This document shows, in pieces, positions 25,134 to 32,424 of a stretch of DNA of 44,151 nt (positions are counted from its first letter, which is position 1; the number at the start of each line of letters is the position of its first letter). The notes beneath the pieces are model-generated. The model was not told the origin of the DNA and searched no databases. It was given only the letters and a program-made list of their open reading frames with translations. Origin of the DNA: Clostridiaceae bacterium (lineage in GTDB: Bacteria > Bacillota > Clostridia > Acetivibrionales > DTU013). The stretch is from contig JAAYPO010000057.1 of NCBI GenBank assembly GCA_012519745.1, forward strand, positions 1 to 44,151. Direction: 5' to 3'. A program made the translations under genes and the position numbers.

Positions 25134-25322
25134 ATGGCAAAATGTGAGATTTGCAGCAAGGATACCGTATTCGGAAATAATGTGAGTCACTCAATCAGAA
25201 AGACCAACAGGTCCTGGAAACCCAATATCAAAAAAGTCCGTGTCATTGATAAGGGCACACCCAAAACCATAAAGGTATGCTCCAGATGCCTGCGTTCCAA
25301 CAAGGTAACAAGAGCAGTCTGA
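25134..25322 (+). CDS. rpmB: 50S ribosomal protein L28, zinc-binding form
   Basis: This 62-aa basic protein is part of the large ribosomal subunit. It begins MAKCEICSKDT and contains SHSIRKTNRSWKPNIKKVRV, then VCSRCLRSNKV. The two CxxC-type pairs (C4/C7 and C47/C50) are the zinc-binding form of L28. AAGGAGG lies ahead of the ATG. It is monocistronic, with a long hairpin terminator downstream. Confidence 0.97.
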   Translation: MAKCEICSKDTVFGNNVSHSIRKTNRSWKPNIKKVRVIDKGTPKTIKVCSRCLRSNKVTRAV

Positions 25323-25369
25323 TAATCTTCAGACCGCTGGGTATTACATCAGATCATCGATTCATATTG

Positions 25370-25418
25370 AAGCGACATAAAAAGTAAGCGATTGGCTTTT
25401 TATGTCGCTTCGATTTTG
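25370..25418 (+). terminator. Hairpin terminator after rpmB
   Basis: GAAGCGACATAAAAAG and CTTTTTATGTCGCTTC (25370-25385 with 25397-25412) form a perfect 16-bp stem around an 11-nt loop, followed by GATTTTG. It may also stop transcripts from the GGDEF gene on the other strand, although its T run is poor there. Confidence 0.75.
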
Positions 25419-25570
25419 TGTAACATTTCAGTTCATTCTAAGCACTTTCTTAATCAAATTGCCGAAAAATCTTGGCATCTTGACCACCATGATCCTCATA
25501 CCCGGACTCCCCCTCTGAAAGGTCTGTTATTATCATGTTATGGTGGTTTTCAGCATTGGTGCATGTCTAA

Positions 25571-27295
25571 TCAGTACTCATACAATTTTCTTGCTACCAT
25601 GGCACAGTTCCGCCCTGCAGCCTTGGCTTCATATAATGCATCGTCAGCTGTTCTTACCAGATCGTTCTCATTGAAAGCGCATTCATCGAAGGACGAGATG
25701 CCAAAGCTTGCCGTGACAGATGCACTTATCAGATTGTCCTCGATGACATTTTCCGATATCTTCTTTCTGAGGGTCTCCACCTTTTCCAGGGCATCGGCCA
25801 GGTTTGTCCTTGGCAGGAGTATGATGAACTCTTCCCCTCCAAACCTTGCGATCATATCACCTTTCCTCAGTTCGGCCTTAACGGTCTCAACAGTGGAGAT
25901 CAGCACCTTGTCTCCAAACATATGCCCATATGTATCATTGAACCTCTTGAAATGATCTACATCAAATATGGCAAGGGATAAAGGATAGTTGTTCTTTTTT
26001 GCCTCATTGAGCTCGACCTCAAGACACTCCTGAAAATACTGCCTGTTGTAAATGCCTGTGAGACCGTCCCTTCTGGCTACCTCCTTCATCTGATAATACA
26101 GCTCGGCATTTTCCATTACGATCCCGACCTGTTGAGCAATAATGTTCAAAAATCTTATGTTCTCTTCATCAAAAGCATTATTGAACGTATGCTCAACAAG
26201 GATCAGCCCGAATTTCCTTGAGCTGGTTGTCAGAGGGATGCACATAAGTGAATTTATGTTGCGCCCGCAGGTGAAAATATACTGGAAATAATCCACATTA
26301 TTCTCAAGGATGCTCTCACTTCTGTTCAGCGCATCCATCAGCACACCGCTGTTTATATTATCAGTAATGGTAGCCAGTTCATTGATATTTGAAATATTAG
26401 TCGTATGTACTTTCAGCCGTCCGGTATTTTCATCATACAGAATGATGGTAGAATAGCTCACGCCCATAACGCCCAGGATTATATCGTTAAGACGTTTCAG
26501 CAGTTCTTTTATATCAAGTATGGAACCTATGGCCTGGCTTATTTGATTAAGTGTATAAAACTCTGCTATGCTTTTGGACAATACCTTGTTTGATTCCTCG
26601 AGCTTTCCGGAATTGGAGAAGAGCCTGTCGTACTTCTGTTTGATCTCCTCACCGCTCTGCTCCAGTTTCATGCAGCGTTCCTCATATTGCTCGACCTTGA
26701 CTTTATTGGATATCTCATCCTCGATCCTGCATTTATACAGCTTGCCGAAAAAGTATACGGCTATACAGAATAATACATAGAATGCAACAGCCTGTAACAG
26801 ATCCACTGTCAACCTTATACCCTCTGTCCTGATTTCATCCCTTAGCTTGAGGTAATAGAGCAGCATATGACCTGCAAATGAAAACACTAATATCCTATAT
26901 CCGAATCCGGCGCCTTTTATGAAGGTCGCTATCACGATGGGAAGCAAAAAGCCCAGATAAAACCACGGACCTATACCTGAGAATATGACTATAGCCGACA
27001 TTATCAAGAGCGAGAGTATCTTTTCAAGATAATACACCATTGGGTTTTCAAGCAGGAATCTGTCAAAAATGATGCGTCTTAGATGGTGGACAGCGAATAT
27101 CAACGCGCATGAAACCAAGCTTATAACAAGCCTGGTTCTCTGAGTTCGATCAAAAAAGAAGGAATTCTCTCCGAGAAGAAGGTTTTGCGCAAAATATATG
27201 ACTGATGAAGCAATGAAGAAAACGAGTGTCGTTTTTAAATAAATCAGTTCATAGTATTCATATTTTGTGTAGTTCTTTTCTTTATCGTACTTCAG
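25571..27295 (-). CDS. Membrane-bound GAF-GGDEF diguanylate cyclase
   Basis: The protein should make c-di-GMP from two GTP. A hydrophobic N-terminal region of several helices is followed by a coiled coil, a GAF-like sensor domain (LNQISQAIGSILDIKELL to IAQQVGIVMENAELYYQ) and a GGDEF domain (DGLTGIYNRQYFQECLE, DVDHFKRFNDTYGH, ARFGGEEFIILLP). The active site is GGEEF, with the product-inhibition site RKGD exactly five residues before it. An in-frame TTG at 27118 lacks a good site and falls inside a membrane segment. The frame stays open to a TAG near 27305, and an AGGGGG lies eight bases before an in-frame CTG at 27295. I use that as the start (574 aa), with low certainty on the exact codon. 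Confidence 0.85.
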   Translation of the reverse strand: MKYDKEKNYTKYEYYELIYLKTTLVFFIASSVIYFAQNLLLGENSFFFDRTQRTRLVISLVSCALIFAVHHLRRIIFDRFLLENPMVYYLEKILSLLIMSAIVIFSGIGPWFYLGFLLPIVIATFIKGAGFGYRILVFSFAGHMLLYYLKLRDEIRTEGIRLTVDLLQAVAFYVLFCIAVYFFGKLYKCRIEDEISNKVKVEQYEERCMKLEQSGEEIKQKYDRLFSNSGKLEESNKVLSKSIAEFYTLNQISQAIGSILDIKELLKRLNDIILGVMGVSYSTIILYDENTGRLKVHTTNISNINELATITDNINSGVLMDALNRSESILENNVDYFQYIFTCGRNINSLMCIPLTTSSRKFGLILVEHTFNNAFDEENIRFLNIIAQQVGIVMENAELYYQMKEVARRDGLTGIYNRQYFQECLEVELNEAKKNNYPLSLAIFDVDHFKRFNDTYGHMFGDKVLISTVETVKAELRKGDMIARFGGEEFIILLPRTNLADALEKVETLRKKISENVIEDNLISASVTASFGISSFDECAFNENDLVRTADDALYEAKAAGRNCAMVARKLYEY

Positions 27296-27368
27296 TGATA
27301 ATGCCCCCTAAAGCTTTGTCGACAATATCAAAGGTCCCACAGACATAAATAGATTATATATCAGATTT

Positions 27369-29606
27369 CTATTTTTTCCAATATATTTCTACATTATCTC
27401 CATGCTTTATCCTGTCTGTAAAGGCAGCCGGTTTCCCATTCAGTTTAAGCGCGATAGTCCCCTGGGGTTTAGATAAGTCAAACTCGATATAGTTGAAAAC
27501 GTCTACAAAAATATGCTGCGATCCGTTTTTCAGACGAGTCGCCTTGCCGTTTACCGTAATTACGCAGCAATCCGCGTCATCTTCGACGGCAGCTTCAATA
27601 TCTCCATCGGCGGCATCGTAATTTGTGCTGCCGGTATCGGGCAGCTGCTGATAAAGGGTGGTTTCTTCAATGTCGGCGGGATCAGGTTCAACAGATTTTT
27701 CAGTGATTTCTTCCCTTCTGCTGCATATAATCTGATCCATGTCCCTGAGAACATGATCCGGATCGGATCCGGCAACACCGTTGATCCTGATATCGTGATC
27801 CCCAAAGCTTGTAAAGCCGGCTGCCTCCAGCAGTTGGCCCAGTGTTTTTATTCGGGAGATCTCTACTATATCACCATCATTTATCAGTGTATCCTTGTCT
27901 GCCGGAACACCGTTTATGGTTATCAACGTACTTATGTTGACAGAATTCCCGTTCAATTTCACTGAACCTGTATAATACTCGTCGGTAAGTTCATACGCCT
28001 TTACCACAGCATTTTTGCCATCCACAGCCGGTATCACTGTTATTTTGTCTCCGTAGGCTAACGGAGTATCCAGGCTGGCCGGCTTACCGTTCAGGAATAT
28101 TTCCGCAGCCTTTCCATGTTCACCGCGAACTCTTCGTACATTATCGTTCACCGAGAATGTCACTCCCCTGCCCGACCTGCCTATGAGACTCTGGGCGTCG
28201 AAGCCATATATTATGAGTGCATCGGCTGTTGTCAGTTTTTTGGAGTTGAACAGCTTTATTTTTCTTTCGTTGACAGTAACGGAGAGAAAATCCTTTCCGC
28301 TGTACATACGGGCAGTGACTGCAATGCCGTAAGGTGTTATCGATTCAGGCCCAGACAGCCTCTTGTCATCATATTTCATACCCTTTATCACATCTCTGCT
28401 GCGTACTGCGACCCTGTCTTCAGGCAGCCCCAGCTGCTGTGCCATCATCTTCGGAAGAAGAGGTATACGGCTGCCGCCTCCTATGAGAAACACTGCATTG
28501 GGTGCTCTTCCGTTGAATTCAAGTATTTTCTGAGATATGGTTGATGCCAGCAACCGTATCGTTTCCTCAAGATCACTTAGGATATCAGTCACAGCAATAG
28601 TGTGCCTGGTTTTCATAATATCTGTGAAGGTCACATTTTCCTTCTTTGATGACAATGCGGTCTTTATTTTTTCACCTGTTGGAAAATCCACCAGATAGCG
28701 CTGGGCAATCCTTTCTGTTATTTCATCCCCTGCCATGGATGTCATTGCATATGCAAAAACACTTCCTTCCCTGGTCAGTGCAATATCGGATGTTCCCGCT
28801 CCGATATCCACCAGCGCAAGATTCAAAAGCCTCAGATCAGGCGGGATAACGGCATTGATGGCAGCAATGGGCTCCAGAGTCAGACTGGCGACCTCCAGCC
28901 CTATCCTGTTGACGACTGAGTAAAGACTGTCCACTACTATAAGCGGTAAGAAAGTTGCAAGAAGATCGGCTCCTACTGTTTTTCCCTTATGACCTGTCAG
29001 CTTTGATATCACATACCCGTTCAGATAATAATTTATCACACTGTAGCCCACACAATAGAACTGAGCTTTATCCCCGGCGGCTGATTCATCATCAAGCATC
29101 ATCTGTGCACGCTGTATACCTTCTATCTCAAGACCGCTGACGAAATCCTGATCGATCTCCACACCCTGCTCCAGGTTTTTCTCAACTCTGACCTGGCTTG
29201 TCCTCAGGACCCTTCCTGCAGCAGCTATCGCAACCTTTTTCAGCTTGAACCCTATCCTTGCCTCAAGCCTGTTCTTGACCTCCGCTGCAGTAGAAGCAAC
29301 CTGTTCGATATCATGGACCTGTCCATCGATCATGGATCTGCTTTTATGTGCACATACTTCTGTGGCGATTATCCTGAAATGCTGCTCATCCTGCATGCCA
29401 ATGACACCGACCACCGTGCGCGTGCCGATGTCCATGGCAAATATCGCGTTATCCGGCGTCAGGCCCTGCAAGCCTTGTGGATCGCTGTGCTGAGCGTCTG
29501 TCAGCTTGATTATCCGTCCCTTCCGTTCTGCTTTTTTCTGCTTAACGGGTGGTCCGGAGTTACCTTTTGTTTTGCCGGAGGCAATTTTTTTAGAACTGTC
29601 TGCCAT
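27369..29606 (-). CDS. FtsA/PilM-like ATPase with beta-grasp-like C-terminal repeats
   Basis: The first 440 residues form an actin/HSP70-type ATPase: phosphate-1 loop AMDIGTRTVVGVIG, an SHS2-like insert (IEQVASTAAEVKNRLEARIG), phosphate-2 loop LVDIGAGTSDIALTREG, and adenosine motif VFLIGGGSRIPLLPKM. This matches FtsA/PilM-type proteins. The last 300 residues are unlike FtsA and contain at least four short units of the form x-NG-x-PA ... GD-x-I, for example LNGKPASLDTPLAYGDKITV, INGVPADKDTLINDGDIVEI and LNGKPAAFTDRIKHGDNVEI. The pattern resembles beta-grasp (ThiS/S4-edge-like) folds. A lysine-rich N-terminal tail is present, and an acidic linker lies near residues 640-685. GAGGTGAGG precedes the ATG at 29606. 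Its role in division or envelope assembly is inferred. Confidence 0.82.
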   Translation of the reverse strand: MADSSKKIASGKTKGNSGPPVKQKKAERKGRIIKLTDAQHSDPQGLQGLTPDNAIFAMDIGTRTVVGVIGMQDEQHFRIIATEVCAHKSRSMIDGQVHDIEQVASTAAEVKNRLEARIGFKLKKVAIAAAGRVLRTSQVRVEKNLEQGVEIDQDFVSGLEIEGIQRAQMMLDDESAAGDKAQFYCVGYSVINYYLNGYVISKLTGHKGKTVGADLLATFLPLIVVDSLYSVVNRIGLEVASLTLEPIAAINAVIPPDLRLLNLALVDIGAGTSDIALTREGSVFAYAMTSMAGDEITERIAQRYLVDFPTGEKIKTALSSKKENVTFTDIMKTRHTIAVTDILSDLEETIRLLASTISQKILEFNGRAPNAVFLIGGGSRIPLLPKMMAQQLGLPEDRVAVRSRDVIKGMKYDDKRLSGPESITPYGIAVTARMYSGKDFLSVTVNERKIKLFNSKKLTTADALIIYGFDAQSLIGRSGRGVTFSVNDNVRRVRGEHGKAAEIFLNGKPASLDTPLAYGDKITVIPAVDGKNAVVKAYELTDEYYTGSVKLNGNSVNISTLITINGVPADKDTLINDGDIVEISRIKTLGQLLEAAGFTSFGDHDIRINGVAGSDPDHVLRDMDQIICSRREEITEKSVEPDPADIEETTLYQQLPDTGSTNYDAADGDIEAAVEDDADCCVITVNGKATRLKNGSQHIFVDVFNYIEFDLSKPQGTIALKLNGKPAAFTDRIKHGDNVEIYWKK

Positions 29607-29754
29607 TATTATCCTCACCTCATACAAAAGCCTTTGACCTAAACACTCAGTATTTATTTTATATTAGTTGACAAAAGTTTTAAATAGTCTATTAAAATTT
29701 TAGGTAATTCACCATATTACATATTATATCTTACATCGTTCTACATTTCTTGCT

Positions 29755-30408
29755 TTACTTCATCTTTGGTTTTGAAGCCGCCTTTTTTCCATAATCACAA
29801 TATTCTTTTATGTCACATATGTCACACAATGGCTTTCTGGCATTGCATACAGCCCTCCCGTGGTAGACCAGCTGGTGACAAAAGCTTCCCCACTTATCCC
29901 TGGGTATCTGCTTCATCAGATCATACTCTATTTTTTCAGGATCCTGGTTTTTTGTCAGGCCTATACGGTTAGACAGCCTTTTTGCATGGGTGTCCACCAC
30001 GATCCCCGGTATCCCGAAACAGTCATTGAGAAGCAGATTGGCCGTTTTCCTGCCCACCCCCGGAAGCTTCAGAAGACTTTCCATGTCCTGGGGGACCTTG
30101 CCTCCAAAGTCAGAAATGATCATTTTACAAGCAGCAATGATGTTTTTTGCCTTGTTGCGATAAAAACCCGTGGACCTGATGTATTGCTCCAGCTCCTCCT
30201 GATAGGCATCGGCAAAATCATATACCGTCTTGTACTTCTCAAACAGATCCTTTGTCACGATATTGACCCGTGCATCAGTGCATTGCGCAGCCAGCTGTGT
30301 TGCCACCATGAGCTGCAGAGGATCTGTGTAATCCAAAGAACAGGCAGCCTCAGGGTACATTTTTTCCAAACATTCTACTATTTTTTTGACTCTTTCTTTT
30401 CCTATCAT
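29755..30408 (-). CDS. nth: Endonuclease III
   Basis: Nth removes oxidised pyrimidines and nicks the abasic site. The 217-aa protein has the helix-hairpin-helix LPGVGRKTANLLL with catalytic Lys at about 121 and the catalytic Asp at about 139 in VVDTHAKRLSNR. The 4Fe-4S cluster cysteines are C188, C195, C198 and C204, with canonical x6-x2-x5 spacing. It overlaps the glgA stop by 4 bp. Confidence 0.96.
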   Translation of the reverse strand: MIGKERVKKIVECLEKMYPEAACSLDYTDPLQLMVATQLAAQCTDARVNIVTKDLFEKYKTVYDFADAYQEELEQYIRSTGFYRNKAKNIIAACKMIISDFGGKVPQDMESLLKLPGVGRKTANLLLNDCFGIPGIVVDTHAKRLSNRIGLTKNQDPEKIEYDLMKQIPRDKWGSFCHQLVYHGRAVCNARKPLCDICDIKEYCDYGKKAASKPKMK

Positions 30409-31871
30409 CCATTTATCCTCTTGTCAATGATATGTCTGTACAATTCATCATACTTGAGAGCAGATGAGTTCCAGGAAAAATCCTGCTTCATTGCCCTGAT
30501 CACGATCCTTTCCCACTCTCCCGGATCGTTTACATACACATGGATGGCCCTGTTTATCGCATCCATCATCGCATCTGCCGAGAAATCGGCAAAAGAGAAT
30601 CCGTTGCCGTTTTCAGGATCGCCGCTGTAGTCTGTGATAGTCTCAGCCAATCCTCCGGTAGCCCTGACCACAGGGATCGTACCGTAGCGCAGGCTGATCA
30701 GCTGGCCCAGTCCACAGGGCTCAAATCTTGAAGGCATCAGGAACATATCGCTGCCTGCGTATATCCTTTGGGCAAGCTGGGGATTGAATCCCAGATGTAT
30801 CGCTATTTTCCCGGGATACCTTTGGGTTATCTCCCTGAATCGGACATGATAATATTCATCCCCTGTGCCAAGCAATACAAACTGTATATCCTTTGACAGC
30901 ATCTCATCGATGCGGTCGATGACCAGGTTCAGTCCTTTTTGCCCGGACAGTCTGGATATGAGCCCAAACAATGGAACATCCCTGCAGGGCAGCCCCATCT
31001 CCTTTTGAAGGGCGGCTTTATTAAGCTTCTTGTCACCTGTACTGCTTACATTGAAATTCTTCTCGATGAGCTTGTCTGTTTCGGGGTCGAACTTATCATA
31101 ATCCAAACCGTTGAGTATGCCGTACAGATCCTCCGAACGCCTTTGGAGCAGTCCCTCAAGGCGTTCTCCATATTGCTGTGTCTTTATTTCCTCGGCATAT
31201 ACCCTGCTGACAGTGCTGATGGCGTCAGAATATACCAGTCCGGTTTTCATAAAGTTGAACATCCCATAAAACTCGGCTTTCTCAGGATCAAAGATATCGT
31301 AGCTGCAATTCAGAAGATTTATGATATGGCTTGAGAAATGGCCTTGGTATTCCAGATTGTGTATCGTATACAGGGTCGATATCCTGTTGTACCTCTTGTC
31401 GTCTGTATACTTTTCCCTCAGAAGAAGGCATATTGGACCGGTATGCCAGTCATTGCAATGGATCACATCCGGCTTGAACCCGATTGCAGGCAGCATTTCC
31501 AAAACAGCCTTACAGAAGAACACATACCGCTCGCCGTCGTCAAAATGCCCGTATATCCCGTCTCTGTCAAACAATCTGTAGCTGTCTGTAAAATAGACCT
31601 TCAGACCCTTTTTTCTTCCTTTGAGTTTGTACGGTACCTCTGTCTTTCTGATAATACAAGTCTCAACCGATTGATCCAGCTGTACCGGAAAATCGGCAAT
31701 ATATTCAAAGTCCCCTTTGATCAGACGGTATTTGGGCATTACCACACGCACATCATGGCCCAGCTCAGCCAGAGCCTTGGGCAGAGAACCTGCCACATCC
31801 GCCAGTCCGCCGGTCTTTGCAAAAGGGGTCATCTCCGCTGTTACAAACAGTATATTAAGCTTCTTCTTCAT
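30405..31871 (-). CDS. glgA: Glycogen synthase (ADP-glucose type, GT5)
   Basis: GlgA extends alpha-1,4-glucan from ADP-glucose. The 488-aa protein begins with the GT5 signature KTGGLADVAGSLPKALAELG near residue 19, has DVIHCNDWHTGPICLLLR and TIHNLEYQGHF, and the C-terminal nucleotide site MLMPSRFEPCGLGQLISL-like block (here FLMPSRFEPCGLGQLISLRY) with ATGGLAETI. No glgB, glgC or glgD genes are nearby; instead it is coupled to nth, an arrangement without clear functional logic. GAGGA precedes the ATG. Confidence 0.95.
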   Translation of the reverse strand: MKKKLNILFVTAEMTPFAKTGGLADVAGSLPKALAELGHDVRVVMPKYRLIKGDFEYIADFPVQLDQSVETCIIRKTEVPYKLKGRKKGLKVYFTDSYRLFDRDGIYGHFDDGERYVFFCKAVLEMLPAIGFKPDVIHCNDWHTGPICLLLREKYTDDKRYNRISTLYTIHNLEYQGHFSSHIINLLNCSYDIFDPEKAEFYGMFNFMKTGLVYSDAISTVSRVYAEEIKTQQYGERLEGLLQRRSEDLYGILNGLDYDKFDPETDKLIEKNFNVSSTGDKKLNKAALQKEMGLPCRDVPLFGLISRLSGQKGLNLVIDRIDEMLSKDIQFVLLGTGDEYYHVRFREITQRYPGKIAIHLGFNPQLAQRIYAGSDMFLMPSRFEPCGLGQLISLRYGTIPVVRATGGLAETITDYSGDPENGNGFSFADFSADAMMDAINRAIHVYVNDPGEWERIVIRAMKQDFSWNSSALKYDELYRHIIDKRING

Positions 31872-32040
31872 TATGAAATCCTCCCGTGCTATGGCTGTAA
31901 AAAATAAACTGCCGATATCGCTGCTTAAAATGCAATCACTTATCTATACCAAAATCTGCTCTGAGCCAATCAAGTTAATATTATATGCCATATTTTAGTT
32001 TTAAGCAATAAAGCTGGTGCACTTCCCTGCCCCCACATGA

Positions 32041-32100
32041 ACCACCCGTACCCGAACCACCCGAACCCGAACCGCCCGTACCCGAACCACCCGAACCCGA
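32041..32100. repeat. GC-rich tandem repeat, 2 x 30 bp (4 x 15 bp)
   Basis: Two 30-bp units differ at one base, and each consists of two 15-bp units (ACCACCCGTACCCGA and ACCACCCGAACCCGA). The tract is far more GC-rich than its surroundings and lies in the glgA-purL gap. A small frame crossing it on the minus strand encodes only a VRVV repeat and has no ribosome site. Confidence 0.9.
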
Positions 32101-32160
32101 AGGCCCTGTCCGGTCTGCCTGACAATCTCCTGACTGTATTTCCCGGTTAAAGACCCAACG

Positions 32161-32300
32161 TGAGCAAAATTTGAGGTTCTGGCCACGATTTCATGGAATT
32201 AATTGTTAATCTTCAATGAAAAGGGCACATAACACGTATATTGCGAAGTTATGGAAACTCACAATCAGCATTATGTGCCCAAAAGCTCAATTTTTGCTCA
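32161..32300. mobile_element. Nested inverted-repeat element, possible MITE relic
   Basis: Outer arms TGAGCAAAATTTGAG (32161-32175) and CTCAATTTTTGCTCA (32286-32300) are inverted repeats with one mismatch. Inner arms GGGCACATAA (32223-32232) and TTATGTGCCC (32271-32280) are a perfect 10-bp inverted repeat. The 140-bp unit encodes nothing. This arrangement fits a miniature inverted-repeat element or a deletion remnant of an insertion sequence. No clear target-site duplication is visible. Confidence 0.5.
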
Positions 32301-32313
32301 CTGCAATCACCGG

Positions 32314-32424
32314 ATGAAAACGAAACTATTATCCGTAATACCTGTTACCCGATGAAAACGAAACTATTATCCGTAATACCTGATACCCGATGAAAACAAA
32401 ACTGTTATCCGAAATACCTGACAC
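32314..32424. repeat. 38-bp tandem repeat derived from the 3' end of purL
   Basis: Units start at 32314, 32352 and 32390 with exact 38-bp spacing. The third unit is the last codons of purL with its stop (GVRYFG-stop on the minus strand). The first two are near copies lying beyond the stop, so the stop region has been duplicated twice. Confidence 0.9.

Noticed and set aside
32001-32186. 61-aa frame with VRVV repeats
   Set aside because: It is created by the GC-rich tandem repeat, and has no ribosome site or promoter.
32314-32424. CRISPR array
   Set aside because: The 38-bp units are contiguous with no spacers, and one unit is the purL gene end; no cas genes are present.
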